From Zygnema cylindricum (lineage: Eukaryota; Streptophyta; Zygnematophyceae; Zygnematales; Zygnemataceae): a DNA stretch of 35,017 nt. The position numbers and the translations under genes are program-made. The stretch covers positions 38,437 to 73,453 of the forward strand of contig JBBHKE010000312.1 of NCBI GenBank assembly GCA_037447655.1. The letters run 5' to 3'. The notes beneath the pieces were generated by a model. The model worked only from the letters and a program-made list of their open reading frames with translations, made no database searches and was not told the origin of the DNA. Positions 28,501 through 35,017 of the stretch are shown piece by piece; the stretch's first letter is position 1, and the number at the start of each line of letters is the position of its first letter.

Positions 28501-31488
28501 ACAGTTTTAAACAACTTTGGGAGTGACGATGTTTCTGTGACAGCATATTTTGCCAAGCCATTTACGTTAACTAAAGCAGATATATACAGCATTTTCAGTA
28601 TCGGTGCGTAGATTTTAACCTTTCAGACTTCTTTTGACCAAAAGTCAAACTGAATCAAAATTTGAAAAATTAGTATGCTTTAATCACTTGTAGTTGTTGT
28701 TTGGAAGGTTGAATTTTCACTTTGGGAATCTGAAAAATAGAGAGGAGTGGAAGCCAAGATATATGTTAAGAAAATTTAAGACGAACAGAGAAAAATTGCT
28801 TTGCTAATCAAGGAGACTTGAATGAAACTCAAATGGCATGAAAAGTTAAACATTGTTTACGTTAAGAGAACTTTGAAAACGAAATCTTTACAGTTAAAGA
28901 GACTTTGCATCTAAAAGAAGATCTTCTAACCAAACTTCCTCAAAAGGAAAACACTTGTTCGTACTATATAATTACTTCCGTAATTAATGTGTTTGAAAAC
29001 TTTACATCCCTGAAATAGATACATGTCTATGCATGTATATATGTCTAATAAACGCATGTTTGATAATGATAATGAGTCTGGTTTCAGATTTCAATGCCCG
29101 GAGAGTAGAGGGTCTTGTTGTCTACCTAAATGGAGGTGAAATCTGGAGATCTAATATGCCTTGGAAAAAGATCACATATACCACAACTGCCCTGGAAAGC
29201 ATGGGAGACCAAGAGTGGGAGCCCGGAACCAACTGCTGCAATTTACAGTGGAATTATAACAAGTGTGAATCTTGCTTTCACAACACAACCAGCCTCTTGA
29301 AGGTGAGAGAGAGATTTCCAAAGGTGGTGGTGGAATACCACTTCAAGCTTAAGGTGGTCTTAGTTAACTTAAGCAAGTCTTTACAAATTCGTTGGAAAAA
29401 TAAATAAAATTACTAACAAAGACAGGAATGGTCAAAACTAATCACAGCTGTTTGCCATTTGACAAACGTTGTCAGGTGGGTGTAAATTACATTACTGCGG
29501 AACTCCATATGGCGTGGACTGGGGAAGATCACGCAGCATTTGACATGGATCTATGGAAGAATGTCTTAGTTCCGTGCAATACTTTACCGGGAAATCCCGC
29601 GACATGTGTGCGACAAGTAAAACAAGAAGCTCTTCCAGTAAGTATTCTTTTCTCCTCGATAAATTGACACTAATTTTTGAACTGAAAAGTTTCACGGGAA
29701 CCGTCTTTGGTCAGTTGTTGAACGTCTTGGTTTCTAATTTTTTTTCCCGGTTTGAATTCTAGTTTTATACTACGTGTTGAAGAATTCAAATTGGGTACCA
29801 TTTTTAATGTTGGTTAAGAAAGGAATGAAAACATCAAACGGGATAAATTTTATCTGATAAACCTCTGTTAATGTTACGGGACATTAGACAGGATAGAGCT
29901 TAATGTGGGAGTTTAATGTAAAACTTTTGATTTGGTTTTTAGTAGCCATTTCGTAGTTTTCGTAATTTGTGTGCGTGGAAATTTTGTTGCCAACAACAAA
30001 TTGTATGCAATAAATCCATGTGACCAATGCTATTTTCTTTTTTCTAAGCTTTGTTTACCAAGTTGCTAACTTGTTTTGAATTGTTGATCTGCTTTAATTT
30101 TAATAATTGCTTTATATTGATGATTTGCTTCAAATTGATGTTGAGCTATAATTCGACTGAGATTTTGTAGTTATGTAAATTAAGTAATGTTGGATTCTAA
30201 AAGCGAATGATTGTACAATTTGCATCTTGGGCCTCAACGGTTTCACAAAATGTTCAATTTATTTGTTTTTGATTGTTATGAACATTTGTATTTTTGTTTG
30301 GGGGAGAACAGGAACAATCTACTTGGAGCTTTTCCGACGGAAGCTTAACTTTGCCGTCATCTAATTGGACGTCGCCATCTTTTGTCGCGACAAAATGGAA
30401 ATCTGGTGAGGAAAAAAAAAATTAACTTTTTCTCCTTTTAGATAGAAATTGGATTATAAGCATAAGAATAAGTGTATCAGAGAGTTAACAATGCCAAAAA
30501 AGGGAAGCATAAATATATGCTGGGCACTTCAAATAGTGTGGATGACGTTATCCTGTCTGCAAAGCCTTCTGACTGTTACTTTAATTGTTACTATTGTTTA
30601 TCACCGAGAATAAATTAGTGTGGTTAACATTGATTTAAACAAATGGGTTGGGATTGTAAACAAGTAAATCTATATTCTGTGTCCTGCCCTATTGAAGGTT
30701 CTTTAATCACTAATCTTGATCAGATAAGACAAGTAGAGAAGAAAAAAACAGAGTATCAAAAGAAACATCGAAAGATTTACTGTTAGTGAATAAAAACGAA
30801 ATATTAAAAACAACATCGAAATACATATTAAGAGCAAAGAAAACAAAAAGTCGAAAGCAAAACAAAAAAACAAGGTTTTTTTCTGTTTGGTTTACAGGAA
30901 GGGCTCCTATTGGATTTGGGAGCGATCTCCAATGGCTTGTCAACACTAATTTGAGTTCAGGACCTAAAAAGAATGACCCTCAGAGAACTTACTTTTTCCG
31001 GAAAACAATTCAGAGATGGCTCCGCACCATCCAACGCTCGCTCATCCATCTATGCAACGATGATCGTTCTGAACCCAATGGATCCGATCAAAACTCCACC
31101 GTCCAAAATTTATAAACTTTCGAATCCTTACAAAGAACTACTACTTTCTCCTTTCTAAAAACCCCTATAAAACCCTAAAAAACCTTAAAAAACCTTTAAA
31201 AAACCCTAATAAAACCCTTTCATTGTTTTCCAGGTGGTTTACATCAACGGCCTCGAAGCCTATCGCTACAATATGGACCCGGGGCCTCTAAATTATTCCT
31301 CTTTTGCTTCTCAATCGGGAGACTGGGAGCGTCACTCCCAACTTGTTTCCGGAGGATGGTTAAAGAAAGGTACAAATCTGATCGCCGTGGAACTCCATCG
31401 AGCCGAAGATAGTACGGAAAATATTTTCTTCGATCTTCAATTAGTTGGCTCGAGGGAGGCTGTCACATGTTCTCCAGCGCCGTTGTAG
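10523..31488 (+). CDS. Secreted G8 / beta-helix (CEMIP/TMEM2-like) protein with MopE motifs and three jelly-roll modules
   Basis: I rebuilt 32 exons: 10523-10709, 12121-12268, 12629-12851, 13312-13516, 14871-15056, 15666-15838, 16141-16285, 17576-17747, 18326-18506, 18815-18879, 19060-19260, 19681-19821, 20994-21075, 21421-21545, 22437-22482, 22768-22875, 22957-23216, 23851-24150, 24279-24443, 25157-25293, 25617-25828, 26049-26224, 26333-26388, 26482-26626, 27093-27222, 27574-27786, 28416-28603, 29088-29302, 29476-29637, 30312-30405, 30898-31100 and 31234-31488. The product is about 1,765 residues. Order: signal peptide (1-34), G8 (about 66-254), right-handed beta-helix (about 255-676), CEMIP-like central region (677-1037), jelly-roll 1 (1038-1213), Cys-rich linker and two MopE motifs (about 1213-1345), jelly-roll 2 (to 1582), jelly-roll 3 (to the end). 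No transmembrane segment or anchor is visible at the C-terminus. All introns are GT-AG and phases agree except at exon 22/23. Animal relatives act on hyaluronan or at the cell surface; substrate here is unknown. Exon choice is by phase and protein similarity, not transcripts. Confidence 0.82.
10810..11590. repeat. Degenerate GACATTTGA minisatellite in intron 1
   Basis: About 780 bases are dominated by irregular units of 8-11 bases such as TTGGACATT, TTTGACATT, TTCACATTTG and GAAATTGGACA. Larger blocks also repeat: 11470-11500 and 11510-11545 share the run from CATTGGAAATTTGAC to ACATTTGAAATC. The + strand carries GACAT, the complement of the ATGTC units in intron 4. Confidence 0.9.
11001..11030. 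repeat. Perfect AT-rich hairpin
   Basis: Arms ATATTCAGCA (11001-11010) and TGCTGAATAT (11021-11030) are exact reverse complements around a 10-base AT loop. A further copy of ATATTCAGCAT follows at about 11036-11046. It lies inside intron 1 within the GACATTTGA repeat. Confidence 0.85.
13690..14062. repeat. Degenerate GATGTCYGAT minisatellite in intron 4
   Basis: Units of about 8-11 bases (GATGTCTGAT, GATGTCCGAT, GATGTCCAATG, GATGCCCGATG) fill most of 370 bases downstream of exon 4. The core ATGTC is the reverse complement of the GACAT core of the intron-1 repeat. The two arrays therefore lie in opposite orientation on either side of exons 2-4. Confidence 0.9.
14871..19821 (+). CDS. Exons 5-12: right-handed beta-helix of CEMIP/TMEM2 type
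   Basis: Exon 5 reads VRNVTGGAIIGLSQPLNY, then HQRAEVALLTRNIVI. Exon 6 gives GGHFIIFM, VEFTKMGQQGQLGRYPIHFH and NSIHRCKQ. Exon 7 gives RCLVVHASFNMTIDSNVAYE, GHCFIVEEGGE and NTFSNNLG. Exon 8 gives FWISNVRNTYIGNVAAGSED. Exon 9 starts SGFWIELRD and carries FEDNVAHSTAFAGFRTYPNG. Exons 10 and 11 give LNLYKNAYMGMFVH, FADNYWGLYLN and the Cys-rich DGCWSDDLWTTCRPVYTCK. Exon 12 gives MPLRWGF. The repeated hydrophobic-Asn rungs and the MGQQG..GRYPIHFH and N..AAGSE..G.W blocks are what CEMIP, TMEM2 and PKHD1L1 share. Exon 8's acceptor (AG at 17574-17575) is weak but fits the phase. The 54-nt open extension before exon 12 is intronic. Confidence 0.85.
16286..17575 (+). other. Intron 7 with dispersed GATCKGACGGWC words and an 18-bp palindrome
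   Basis: No exon fits within this 1.3-kb intron. GATCGGACGGTC is at 16685-16696 and GATCTGACGGAC at 17000-17011. The same word is in both 82-bp copies of the hAT-like MITE and in intron 19 (24512-24523). The stretch 16740-16930 is rich in GTACGGGT and ATGGGT-like words. A perfect palindrome, TATAATACGCGTATTATA, spans 17088-17105. Confidence 0.55.
20521..20705. mobile_element. PIF/Harbinger-like MITE (179 bp) with TAA target duplication, intron 12
   Basis: The element spans 20524-20702. Its left end reads CACCGCCCATCGCTATTGGA and its right end, reversed and complemented, CAACGCCCATCCCAATTAGA. The inverted repeats continue for about 25 bases with mismatches. TAA flanks both ends (20521-20523 and 20703-20705). 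A 3-bp TWA duplication with such termini is typical of PIF/Harbinger-derived MITEs. No coding capacity exists. The inner word GCAACGTGG recurs in the other copies. Confidence 0.75.
20994..24443 (+). CDS. Exons 13-19: CEMIP-like central region
   Basis: Exons 13-16 encode NSTCWQAAAIVMIGDGGFWL, TDYIIGGSGETCSSGRVPRW, TQMRIKHA, then TNAIWAPPRMYSTADFLWSW and EITPVKFKFYVSQTR. Exon 17 carries YTLWDTDGSIIGAPGYVV and CTFIPKWNAYGC. This matches the 'D.DGS..G.PG' and 'C...WNA..C' blocks that follow the helix in CEMIP and TMEM2. Exon 18 gives YLQVTRVEDGQVI, MTLLAGMTYRIAI and LSYMDYEGCGNG. Exon 19 gives KKCQGTEVLSANMSYATYSY and STACKLTR. Exon 16 is open in three frames; the one used (acceptor AG at 22766-22767) keeps phase 0 on both sides. 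Exons 13 and 15 have tandem acceptors (20985 or 20994; 22437 or 22440), so isoforms differing by 3 or 1 residues are possible. Intron 16 is only 81 nt. Confidence 0.78.
21740..21922 (+). repeat. GAT-rich degenerate repeat in intron 14
   Basis: GTGGATGTGGATGTGGATAT at about 21750-21770 is followed by irregular GAT, GATATTGAT and GATATCAAT units. One frame reads Val-Asp/Ile-Asp alternation for 63 codons. I treat this as repeat, not exon, because its frame does not fit exons 14 and 15, which join cleanly without it. Confidence 0.6.
21925..22112. mobile_element. CAMCGCCCATC-family MITE copy (188 bp), intron 14
   Basis: The left end, CACCTCCCATCGTTATTAGA, is an inverted match to the right end, whose complement reads CAACGCTTATTGCTATTAAA. 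Length matches the 20.5-kb copy. The left flank is CTA and the right flank TAA, so the target duplication is imperfect. The copy is older than the one in intron 12. Confidence 0.6.
23480..23632. mobile_element. Diverged MITE copy of the same family, intron 17
   Basis: The right end, complemented, reads CAATTCCCATCGCAATTAGA, and the inner part contains ACTAAATTATG, GCAACGTGG and TTCGAAAAAACACTACCCG, all close to the intron-12 copy. The left terminus is degraded (CACTGCACATCGG). No reliable target duplication is seen. Confidence 0.55.
24444..25156 (+). other. Intron 19, no gene seen
   Basis: This 713-nt intron carries the shared word AATCGGACGGTCAGGATCGC at 24512-24531, nearly identical to 16686-16703 in intron 7. 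A minus-strand open stretch at 24647-24925 has no recognisable family and lies inside a well-supported intron, so it is not called. Confidence 0.5.
25157..26224 (+). CDS. Exons 20-22: first galactose-binding-like jelly-roll module
   Basis: Exon 20 starts QCSTIWYGSSRWLYDASG and ends GWNLGAAPLAYN; exon 21 continues WDDSEYKTL, TYYFRQKFSL, LLLEIIVQDGVVVYLNNQEI and LRSNMPTG; exon 22 ends YYLVEGVNFIAVEQHVA and TAFDMRISLIR. The pattern 'W...APLGYG ... YFR..F ... DG.VVYLNG.E..R.NMP ... G.N.IAVE.H ... FD..I' is familiar from carbohydrate-binding-like modules repeated in bacterial surface proteins, including those with lamin-tail or CotH domains. A sugar-binding role is inferred from the fold only. Exon 22 ends at the strong donor GTAAGT in phase 2. 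Confidence 0.8.
26333..27660 (+). CDS. Exons 23-26: Cys-rich linker and two MopE-type metal-binding motifs
   Basis: Exon 23 (18 codons) encodes NIAHKKKNCEIESHACFT and exon 24 starts KYFSDKSQDLLKYDD. The first MopE-type motif, EICDGVDNNNNGKIDE, spans exons 24 and 25. The second, EICNGVDDNCDGLIDNG, spans exons 25 and 26. Between them are Cys pairs (RTCKTACGTGIETC, IFQRCTAPPANPE). Such Asp/Asn loops with flanking Cys are the MopE repeat, known from a copper-binding surface protein of Methylococcus and common in myxobacterial extracellular proteins. Calcium or another divalent ion is an equally likely ligand here. The junction of exon 22 with exon 23 does not keep frame (phase 2 into phase 1), so that boundary is uncertain. 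Confidence 0.75.
27661..29637 (+). CDS. Exons 26-29: second jelly-roll module
   Basis: The module starts in exon 26 (VPVQLWPKNVTGWSYYDKGG). Exon 27 has TWKKGQGPLGFNYIPSQQKW and VTAYFAKPFTL. Exon 28 has RVEGLVVYLNGGEIWRSNMP and a Cys-containing insertion (NCCNLQW, CESCFHN). Exon 29 has VNYITAELHMAW and AAFDMDLW, then CNTLPGNPATCVRQ. It repeats the landmarks of module 1 in order: GPLGF, VVYLNGGE..RSNMP, N.I..ELH, FDMDL. The strand before VVYLNG is split by the long intron 27. Phases 2, 1 and 0 agree across the three introns. The polypyrimidine block in intron 26 begins right after its donor. Confidence 0.8.
27800..27990. repeat. Long CCCTCC polypyrimidine tract at the start of intron 26
   Basis: About 190 bases of almost unbroken C/T (CCCTCCCT, TCTCCCTC) start within 15 bases of exon 26's donor. 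Such mirror-like purine/pyrimidine tracts can form triplex DNA. It is open in two frames as Ser/Pro/Leu repeats, which is an artefact of composition. Confidence 0.85.
30312..31488 (+). CDS. Exons 30-32: third jelly-roll module and C-terminus
   Basis: Exon 30 gives TWSFSDGSLTLPSSNW. Exon 31 starts GRAPIGFGSDLQWLVN and has RTYFFRK. Exon 32 gives VVYINGLEAYRYNMDPG, NLIAVELHRAED, IFFDLQLVGS and ends CSPAPL-stop (TAG 31486-31488). Exon 31 joins exon 32 in phase with donor GTCCAA at 31101. In that frame the segment after RTYFFRK reads as unusual protein. The +1 frame over about 31006-31085 reads QFRDGSAPSN and SSIYATMIVLNPMD, which matches the expected beta-strand better. This suggests two compensating 1-base indels in A-runs (31002-31005 and about 31090-31093), real or from sequencing. 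Confidence 0.75.
31156..31220. repeat. Degenerate telomere-like AAACCCT repeat in intron 31
   Basis: Units AAACCCCTAT, AAACCCTAA, AAACCTTAA and AAACCCTAATA follow one another for about 65 bases. They are variants of the complement of TTTAGGG, the telomere unit of plants and several algal and protist groups. It may be an interstitial telomere-like tract or simply a diverged A/C repeat. Confidence 0.6.
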
Positions 31489-31690
31489 ACGGCGATTTCG
31501 GTCTTTTACGGATTACGGTATTTTAGGGTTTTGGTATTTTGGTAGTTTAGGGTTTTGGTATTTTACTGATTGTGGTGTTTTACGGATTTTGTTGTTTTAC
31601 GGATTACGGATTACGGATTTTTGGTATTTCACAGAGTTCGATGTTTCGCGGATTTTGGTAGTTTTAACGGGTAGTTTACGTTTTGTCCGG
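31489..31690. repeat. GGTATTTTAGGG / TTACGGAT repeat immediately after the stop codon
   Basis: Directly after the TAG come irregular repeats of GGTATTTT, AGGGTTTTGG and TTACGGAT (three adjacent ATTACGG units near 31600). The region is probably the 3' UTR. TTTAGGG words occur near 31523 and 31548. No canonical AATAAA is obvious nearby. Confidence 0.75.
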
Positions 31691-32261
31691 TTCGATTATG
31701 ATTAGGCTTTTATGAGTTATTGTTATTTTATTTATAAGGTATTGGTTGAGTTTTTTGTAATGAATTAAGGATAGTCGCCTCTAGTTAAAGGATATAGAAA
31801 GTATCTTCTCCATTTTCCCTTTAAGGCGTCCAAAATAATCATAGCATATATCAAAAAACTAATTCCAGGAATTAGTTTGATTAAGTGTTACATAATAAGA
31901 AACTGGTGGTTTTTTGCCAGAATATTTTTATAATTGGTTGTGGTAAAAGTTTTAATTATATTTTCACTTTGCTTTGCTTGTCACTTTCAGAAAGTTATTA
32001 CTAATTTGTTGTTTCTTTTGTTGTATTTTGTTTTGTTTTCTCTTTTAGTTTTTTCGTTGGAAGGAAAAAAAAGAAGTCGGTGATAATTGAGATTGGAGAG
32101 CTCTAATGTGTGTATTTGTATTTGTGATATTCTCTCAAAAAAGTACAAACTACTACACCTTCAATGGTAGTGAACAATTTTCCATTTCAATCAAGTTTTA
32201 TAATTGGATGGTTTAACCATCGCAGTTCTGATAATCAAATCTTCTTCTTTTCATATTGCTA

Positions 32262-32439
32262 CACCGCCCATCGTTATTAGAGTTTATAATAATAATTGAG
32301 TCGCGACTTTTTTTGGCCGAAAATTACAAACTAGTGTTAACGACACTATTTAAGGACGTGAACTGCAATCTGCCACGTCTCCTTTCACTAAATTAGTATT
32401 ATTAATTTTAATTTCTCATTATCAATTAGTCGATGCAGT
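32262..32439. mobile_element. CAMCGCCCATC-family MITE copy downstream of the large gene
   Basis: The left end, CACCGCCCATCGTTATTAGA, is intact. About 178 bases later lies CGATGCAGT, which with ATTAGT before it pairs imperfectly as the other terminus. The inside carries CACGTCTCCTTTCACTAAAT, the reverse complement of words in the kleisin intron copy. The right boundary is approximate. Confidence 0.55.
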
Positions 32440-32569
32440 AAAAAAAGTCTGTCTGATTACAGGACTGGAATACAAGACAAAACGACGGTGAAGATGTCGC
32501 CCGAGAAAAAACTGTTAGGAACGCAGAACACCGCAAAAATCAAACGACGAACCAATCAATAGTGTTGTG

Positions 32570-33020
32570 TATCGGCAAGAAATTCATCGCGATATCACCG
32601 ATACCGATAGTTATCGGTTATCTAACGGTTAGGGATTGCGATATATCGCTCCGAGACCAACAAATTCCTTATCGGCGATAAATGGAAAAAATATAGTACG
32701 TTATATAGTAGTAATTTATAATATACTGTATTATATTTTTCACTGTATGTAGCGGGGCATGCCACGTGTAACAACCTGTTCCGTAGTCTGTATAACGGAA
32801 TAACAACGGCTCAGTGCGAAGGTGTAAACCGTACAGATGTACGGTAAGAGCCGTACAGCTATCGCCAACAGTTATCGATATCGGTGTTATCGCGATGAAA
32901 AACCGTATTATTGGTGTTTTATCGGCGATAACACCACATTCGATATATCGTGCCAATATGTCGACTATCGACAACCCAAAAGCAGGTACATATTGATTAT
33001 CGGCAAATGCATGCCGAATA
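32570..33020. repeat. Inverted-repeat cluster built on TATCGGCGATA / TATCGCGATA words
   Basis: TTCATCGCGATATCACCGAT at 32583-32602 and following bases recur in reverse complement at about 32870-32900 (GTTATCGATATCGGTGTTAT). Further TATCGGCGATA words lie near 32670 and 32921, and GATATATCG near 32640 and 32941. The arms enclose about 260 bases with no coding signal. It may be the relic of a foldback element; no target duplication was found. Confidence 0.55.
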
Positions 33021-33163
33021 GTTAGTTCCAAAAATCATACGCACAAACGTGCACACAAAAACACATACACAATCACTCGAAAAAAAAAAAAAAAACAAAA
33101 AAAAATCACGTGTCACTTGTAGCTGCAAAACTGGATTTTACACCAAATCCACCTTTGACAAAG

Positions 33164-33237
33164 ATTGGTCCAGCCGTACATATTAGGGTCAAGTTCCATC
33201 ATTGGTCCAACCATACATGTTAGGGTCAAGTTCCATC
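33164..33237. repeat. Two-copy 37-bp tandem repeat
   Basis: Units 33164-33200 and 33201-33237 both start ATTGGTCCA and end GGGTCAAGTTCCATC. They differ at about three sites. Confidence 0.9.
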
Positions 33238-33503
33238 AGTCGTTTTTGTAATCGTACGGCCAACTCTACAGGCCGGTTAATTGGGGGTAGAATTCCATTA
33301 GACAAAAAGTGGGGTTCGTTACTCGACGACGTGCGTTTTCGTACAGTGCCGTACAAATACGTACCTTATTTTTTTGTCAGACGAAACATCATTACTGGAT
33401 AGCTGTCGGGAGGCTCCAATGATGTAGGCGTATTTCCTGACCATTGAATATTTCACTGTTTGAGATCCCTGAAGCAATCGCGCACATCGTCCAATGCGAA
33501 GAT

Positions 33504-33523
33504 ACTCTCCTCGCGAGGAGAGT
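33504..33523. repeat. Perfect 20-bp palindrome
   Basis: ACTCTCCTCG is followed directly by its reverse complement CGAGGAGAGT with no spacer. A looser palindrome around ATAGGCCTA/TATAGGCC lies about 75 bases further on. Confidence 0.85.
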
Positions 33524-35017
33524 TGCAAGATATTGGTCGTGTACCATTAGAAGACGTGAAAAAGTAAAAAACTATCCACTTCGAACAAGCGATCATAGGC
33601 CTACACCTCCTATAGGCCTTATGTCGTTTGCCACGCTGGATGCAGGTGAGCCGAAAATATCCTCTCACGTTGCGTCTGACATCCACCGACATTCAAAGTT
33701 TGCAGCGACCTTCAAAGTTTGCGGCGTCTCTTTGCCATTCCGTTTCGAAATTTTGATTTCCATTTTCAAAATCAGAATCTGGCCGCAAACTTTCCGTACG
33801 AATCATTAACTACCTCTAGTTGTACAGATATTTCGTTCTGACTTTCCATTTGTAGATTTTTTTAAGATTTTCTGAATCTGGAATCTAACCTATGTGGCGC
33901 CATACTTGCACGACACAGTGGAGCTGACTTCCAGTTAACATTGTCAGTAGACTTGTCCGTACATTTACTGGGACCGCTTAATGGAATTCTACCTTGAGTA
34001 GATGTTCGATCACGAAGAGTTTGTAAACCACGTGTTCTAAATTGAGTGGCACCACGTAAGCTACGATCCGATATTCAATATCCTTAAGATTTTTAGCAGC
34101 GACAAATTTTACTTTAAATCTTGACTTGCGTACCATGTACCTGTCTACGAAGTCATCATACGACATAACTTTTATACTTTTTGCAGACGCAAATTTTCTA
34201 GGCTAGCTCACTTTTAAGGGTTCATGTTTTCGAACATAACGAAAGTCTTTTGACAAAAATATTATGACGAACAAAAGGTACCGAACATAGAGTGACGAAG
34301 GAGAGCTATGTAATTTCATTCTTATTTTCGGTTGTTTTTAGAAAGTGCGTGTCATGCATAAATTTTGTTAGTTTTCGTTGGTTGTCCATCGTGACACGTA
34401 GCTTAAGCGTCCAGCGTGTCGCAATTAATTTTTTTCTGTAGCAGCCGACCCACCTCTTTGAGGTACGTTGGCAGCTATAGAGAAAAATGAAGCAAACGCC
34501 TCGCGGATGAATATCCGATGTTCAGTGTTGCCTCCCAGACCTTCGAAGAGTATTAGCAATTAAAACTTTATGGGGTCCATTCCCCCACGGAATTCGCAGA
34601 TCCAAAGAAGCTTATCTAGTTAGTGCCGAATTCAAGTTGATACAAACCCAAATGATTGACCCCTTGACAATTAGAAACCCAATACAAATTCACCCATGTG
34701 AAACAAGACATTCTGTGTGCTCAGTTCCAACACAGAATGCAAAGCTAGAATATGAGTTTTGGACACATTCACCCACTTTGACTTTCCCTTAGAAATGCAG
34801 CAACCCCGGCAAGCAAATGCTTTGACCAACAACACCCCTCTGTAGCTCGGAATCCCTTGAGTGCGCACCAAAAAGAATCTCTGAATTTGCTCCATTCAGC
34901 AGTAAGTTATGAGTGGTCAAAGATGACATTTTGTACGAAGCTCTCTCGGATAGAGGTGGCTACCTACTAAATTTTCTAAGTCCTATCTCTCTCTAAAAAC
35001 TCTATCTACTGACATAT
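33524..35017. other. Right end of the window, no supported gene
   Basis: The longest open stretches are 33444-33809 (+) and 34671-34895 (minus, 74 codons with ATG). Neither shows domains, splice partners or compositional signs I recognise. The minus one contains no low complexity and could be a short exon of a gene beyond the window, but this is unsupported. TTCAAAGTTTGC occurs twice in tandem near 33694-33722. Confidence 0.45.

Noticed and set aside
30786-30897. Open sequence upstream of exon 31
   Set aside because: It is A-rich (Lys/Thr/Arg) and lies before a good acceptor. Exon 30 joins at 30898 in phase 1.
1-35017. tRNA, rRNA, CRISPR arrays, bacterial operons
   Set aside because: No cloverleaf, rRNA signature, regularly spaced array or operon-like frames were seen. 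One B-box-like GGTTCGAGT near 22313 has no partner A box or acceptor stem.

Overview
This is a nuclear eukaryotic window. Reading frames are short and only become sensible proteins when joined across GT-AG introns. There are no ribosome-binding sites or operons. Introns and flanks are full of degenerate minisatellites, polypyrimidine tracts and small non-autonomous transposons. Two genes can be reconstructed, both on the + strand. The lineage cannot be fixed from sequence alone. A plant/protist-like kleisin C-terminus, AAACCCT-type telomere-like repeats and many introns fit an alga or other protist better than an animal or fungus. That placement is an inference.

Region 1 (about 186-5432) holds the 3' part of a cohesin kleisin gene of the RAD21/SCC1/REC8 family. 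Its 5' end lies outside the window. A long purine-rich exon encodes a Glu/Gly/Val-rich linker. Five further exons follow, and the last three encode the conserved C-terminal winged helix that binds the SMC1 head.

Region 2 (5433-10522) is gene-poor. It has a GA/purine-rich 3' flank, a T-rich stretch and a very doubtful retroelement-integrase scrap near 7.5 kb. It also has a clear 457-bp hAT-like MITE at 8283-8739, with 13-bp perfect terminal inverted repeats and 8-bp target duplications. The MITE carries two perfect hairpins and an 82-bp tandem duplication.

Region 3 (10523-31488) is one large gene that I rebuilt as 32 exons encoding about 1,765 residues. The predicted protein is secreted. It has a signal peptide, a G8 domain and a right-handed beta-helix of the CEMIP/TMEM2/fibrocystin-L type, then a CEMIP-like central region. 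Its C-terminal third consists of three related jelly-roll modules and two MopE-type Asp/Asn-rich metal-binding motifs of a kind best known from bacterial surface proteins. This domain combination is the most interesting item here. Splice phases agree at every junction except exon 22/23. Exon 31 reads open in two frames, with the better protein in the frame that does not splice. Both may reflect 1-bp indels.

Region 4 (31489-35017) has no gene I can support. It starts with a tandem-repeat 3' flank and continues with a further MITE copy, an inverted-repeat cluster built on the word TATCGGCGATA, a two-copy 37-bp tandem repeat and a perfect 20-bp palindrome.

A second MITE family recurs across the window. 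It is 180-190 bp, with CAMCGCCCATC termini and a TAA duplication at its best copy, so it is PIF/Harbinger-like. Copies sit in introns 12, 14 and 17 of the large gene and downstream of it, with diverged pieces in the kleisin gene.
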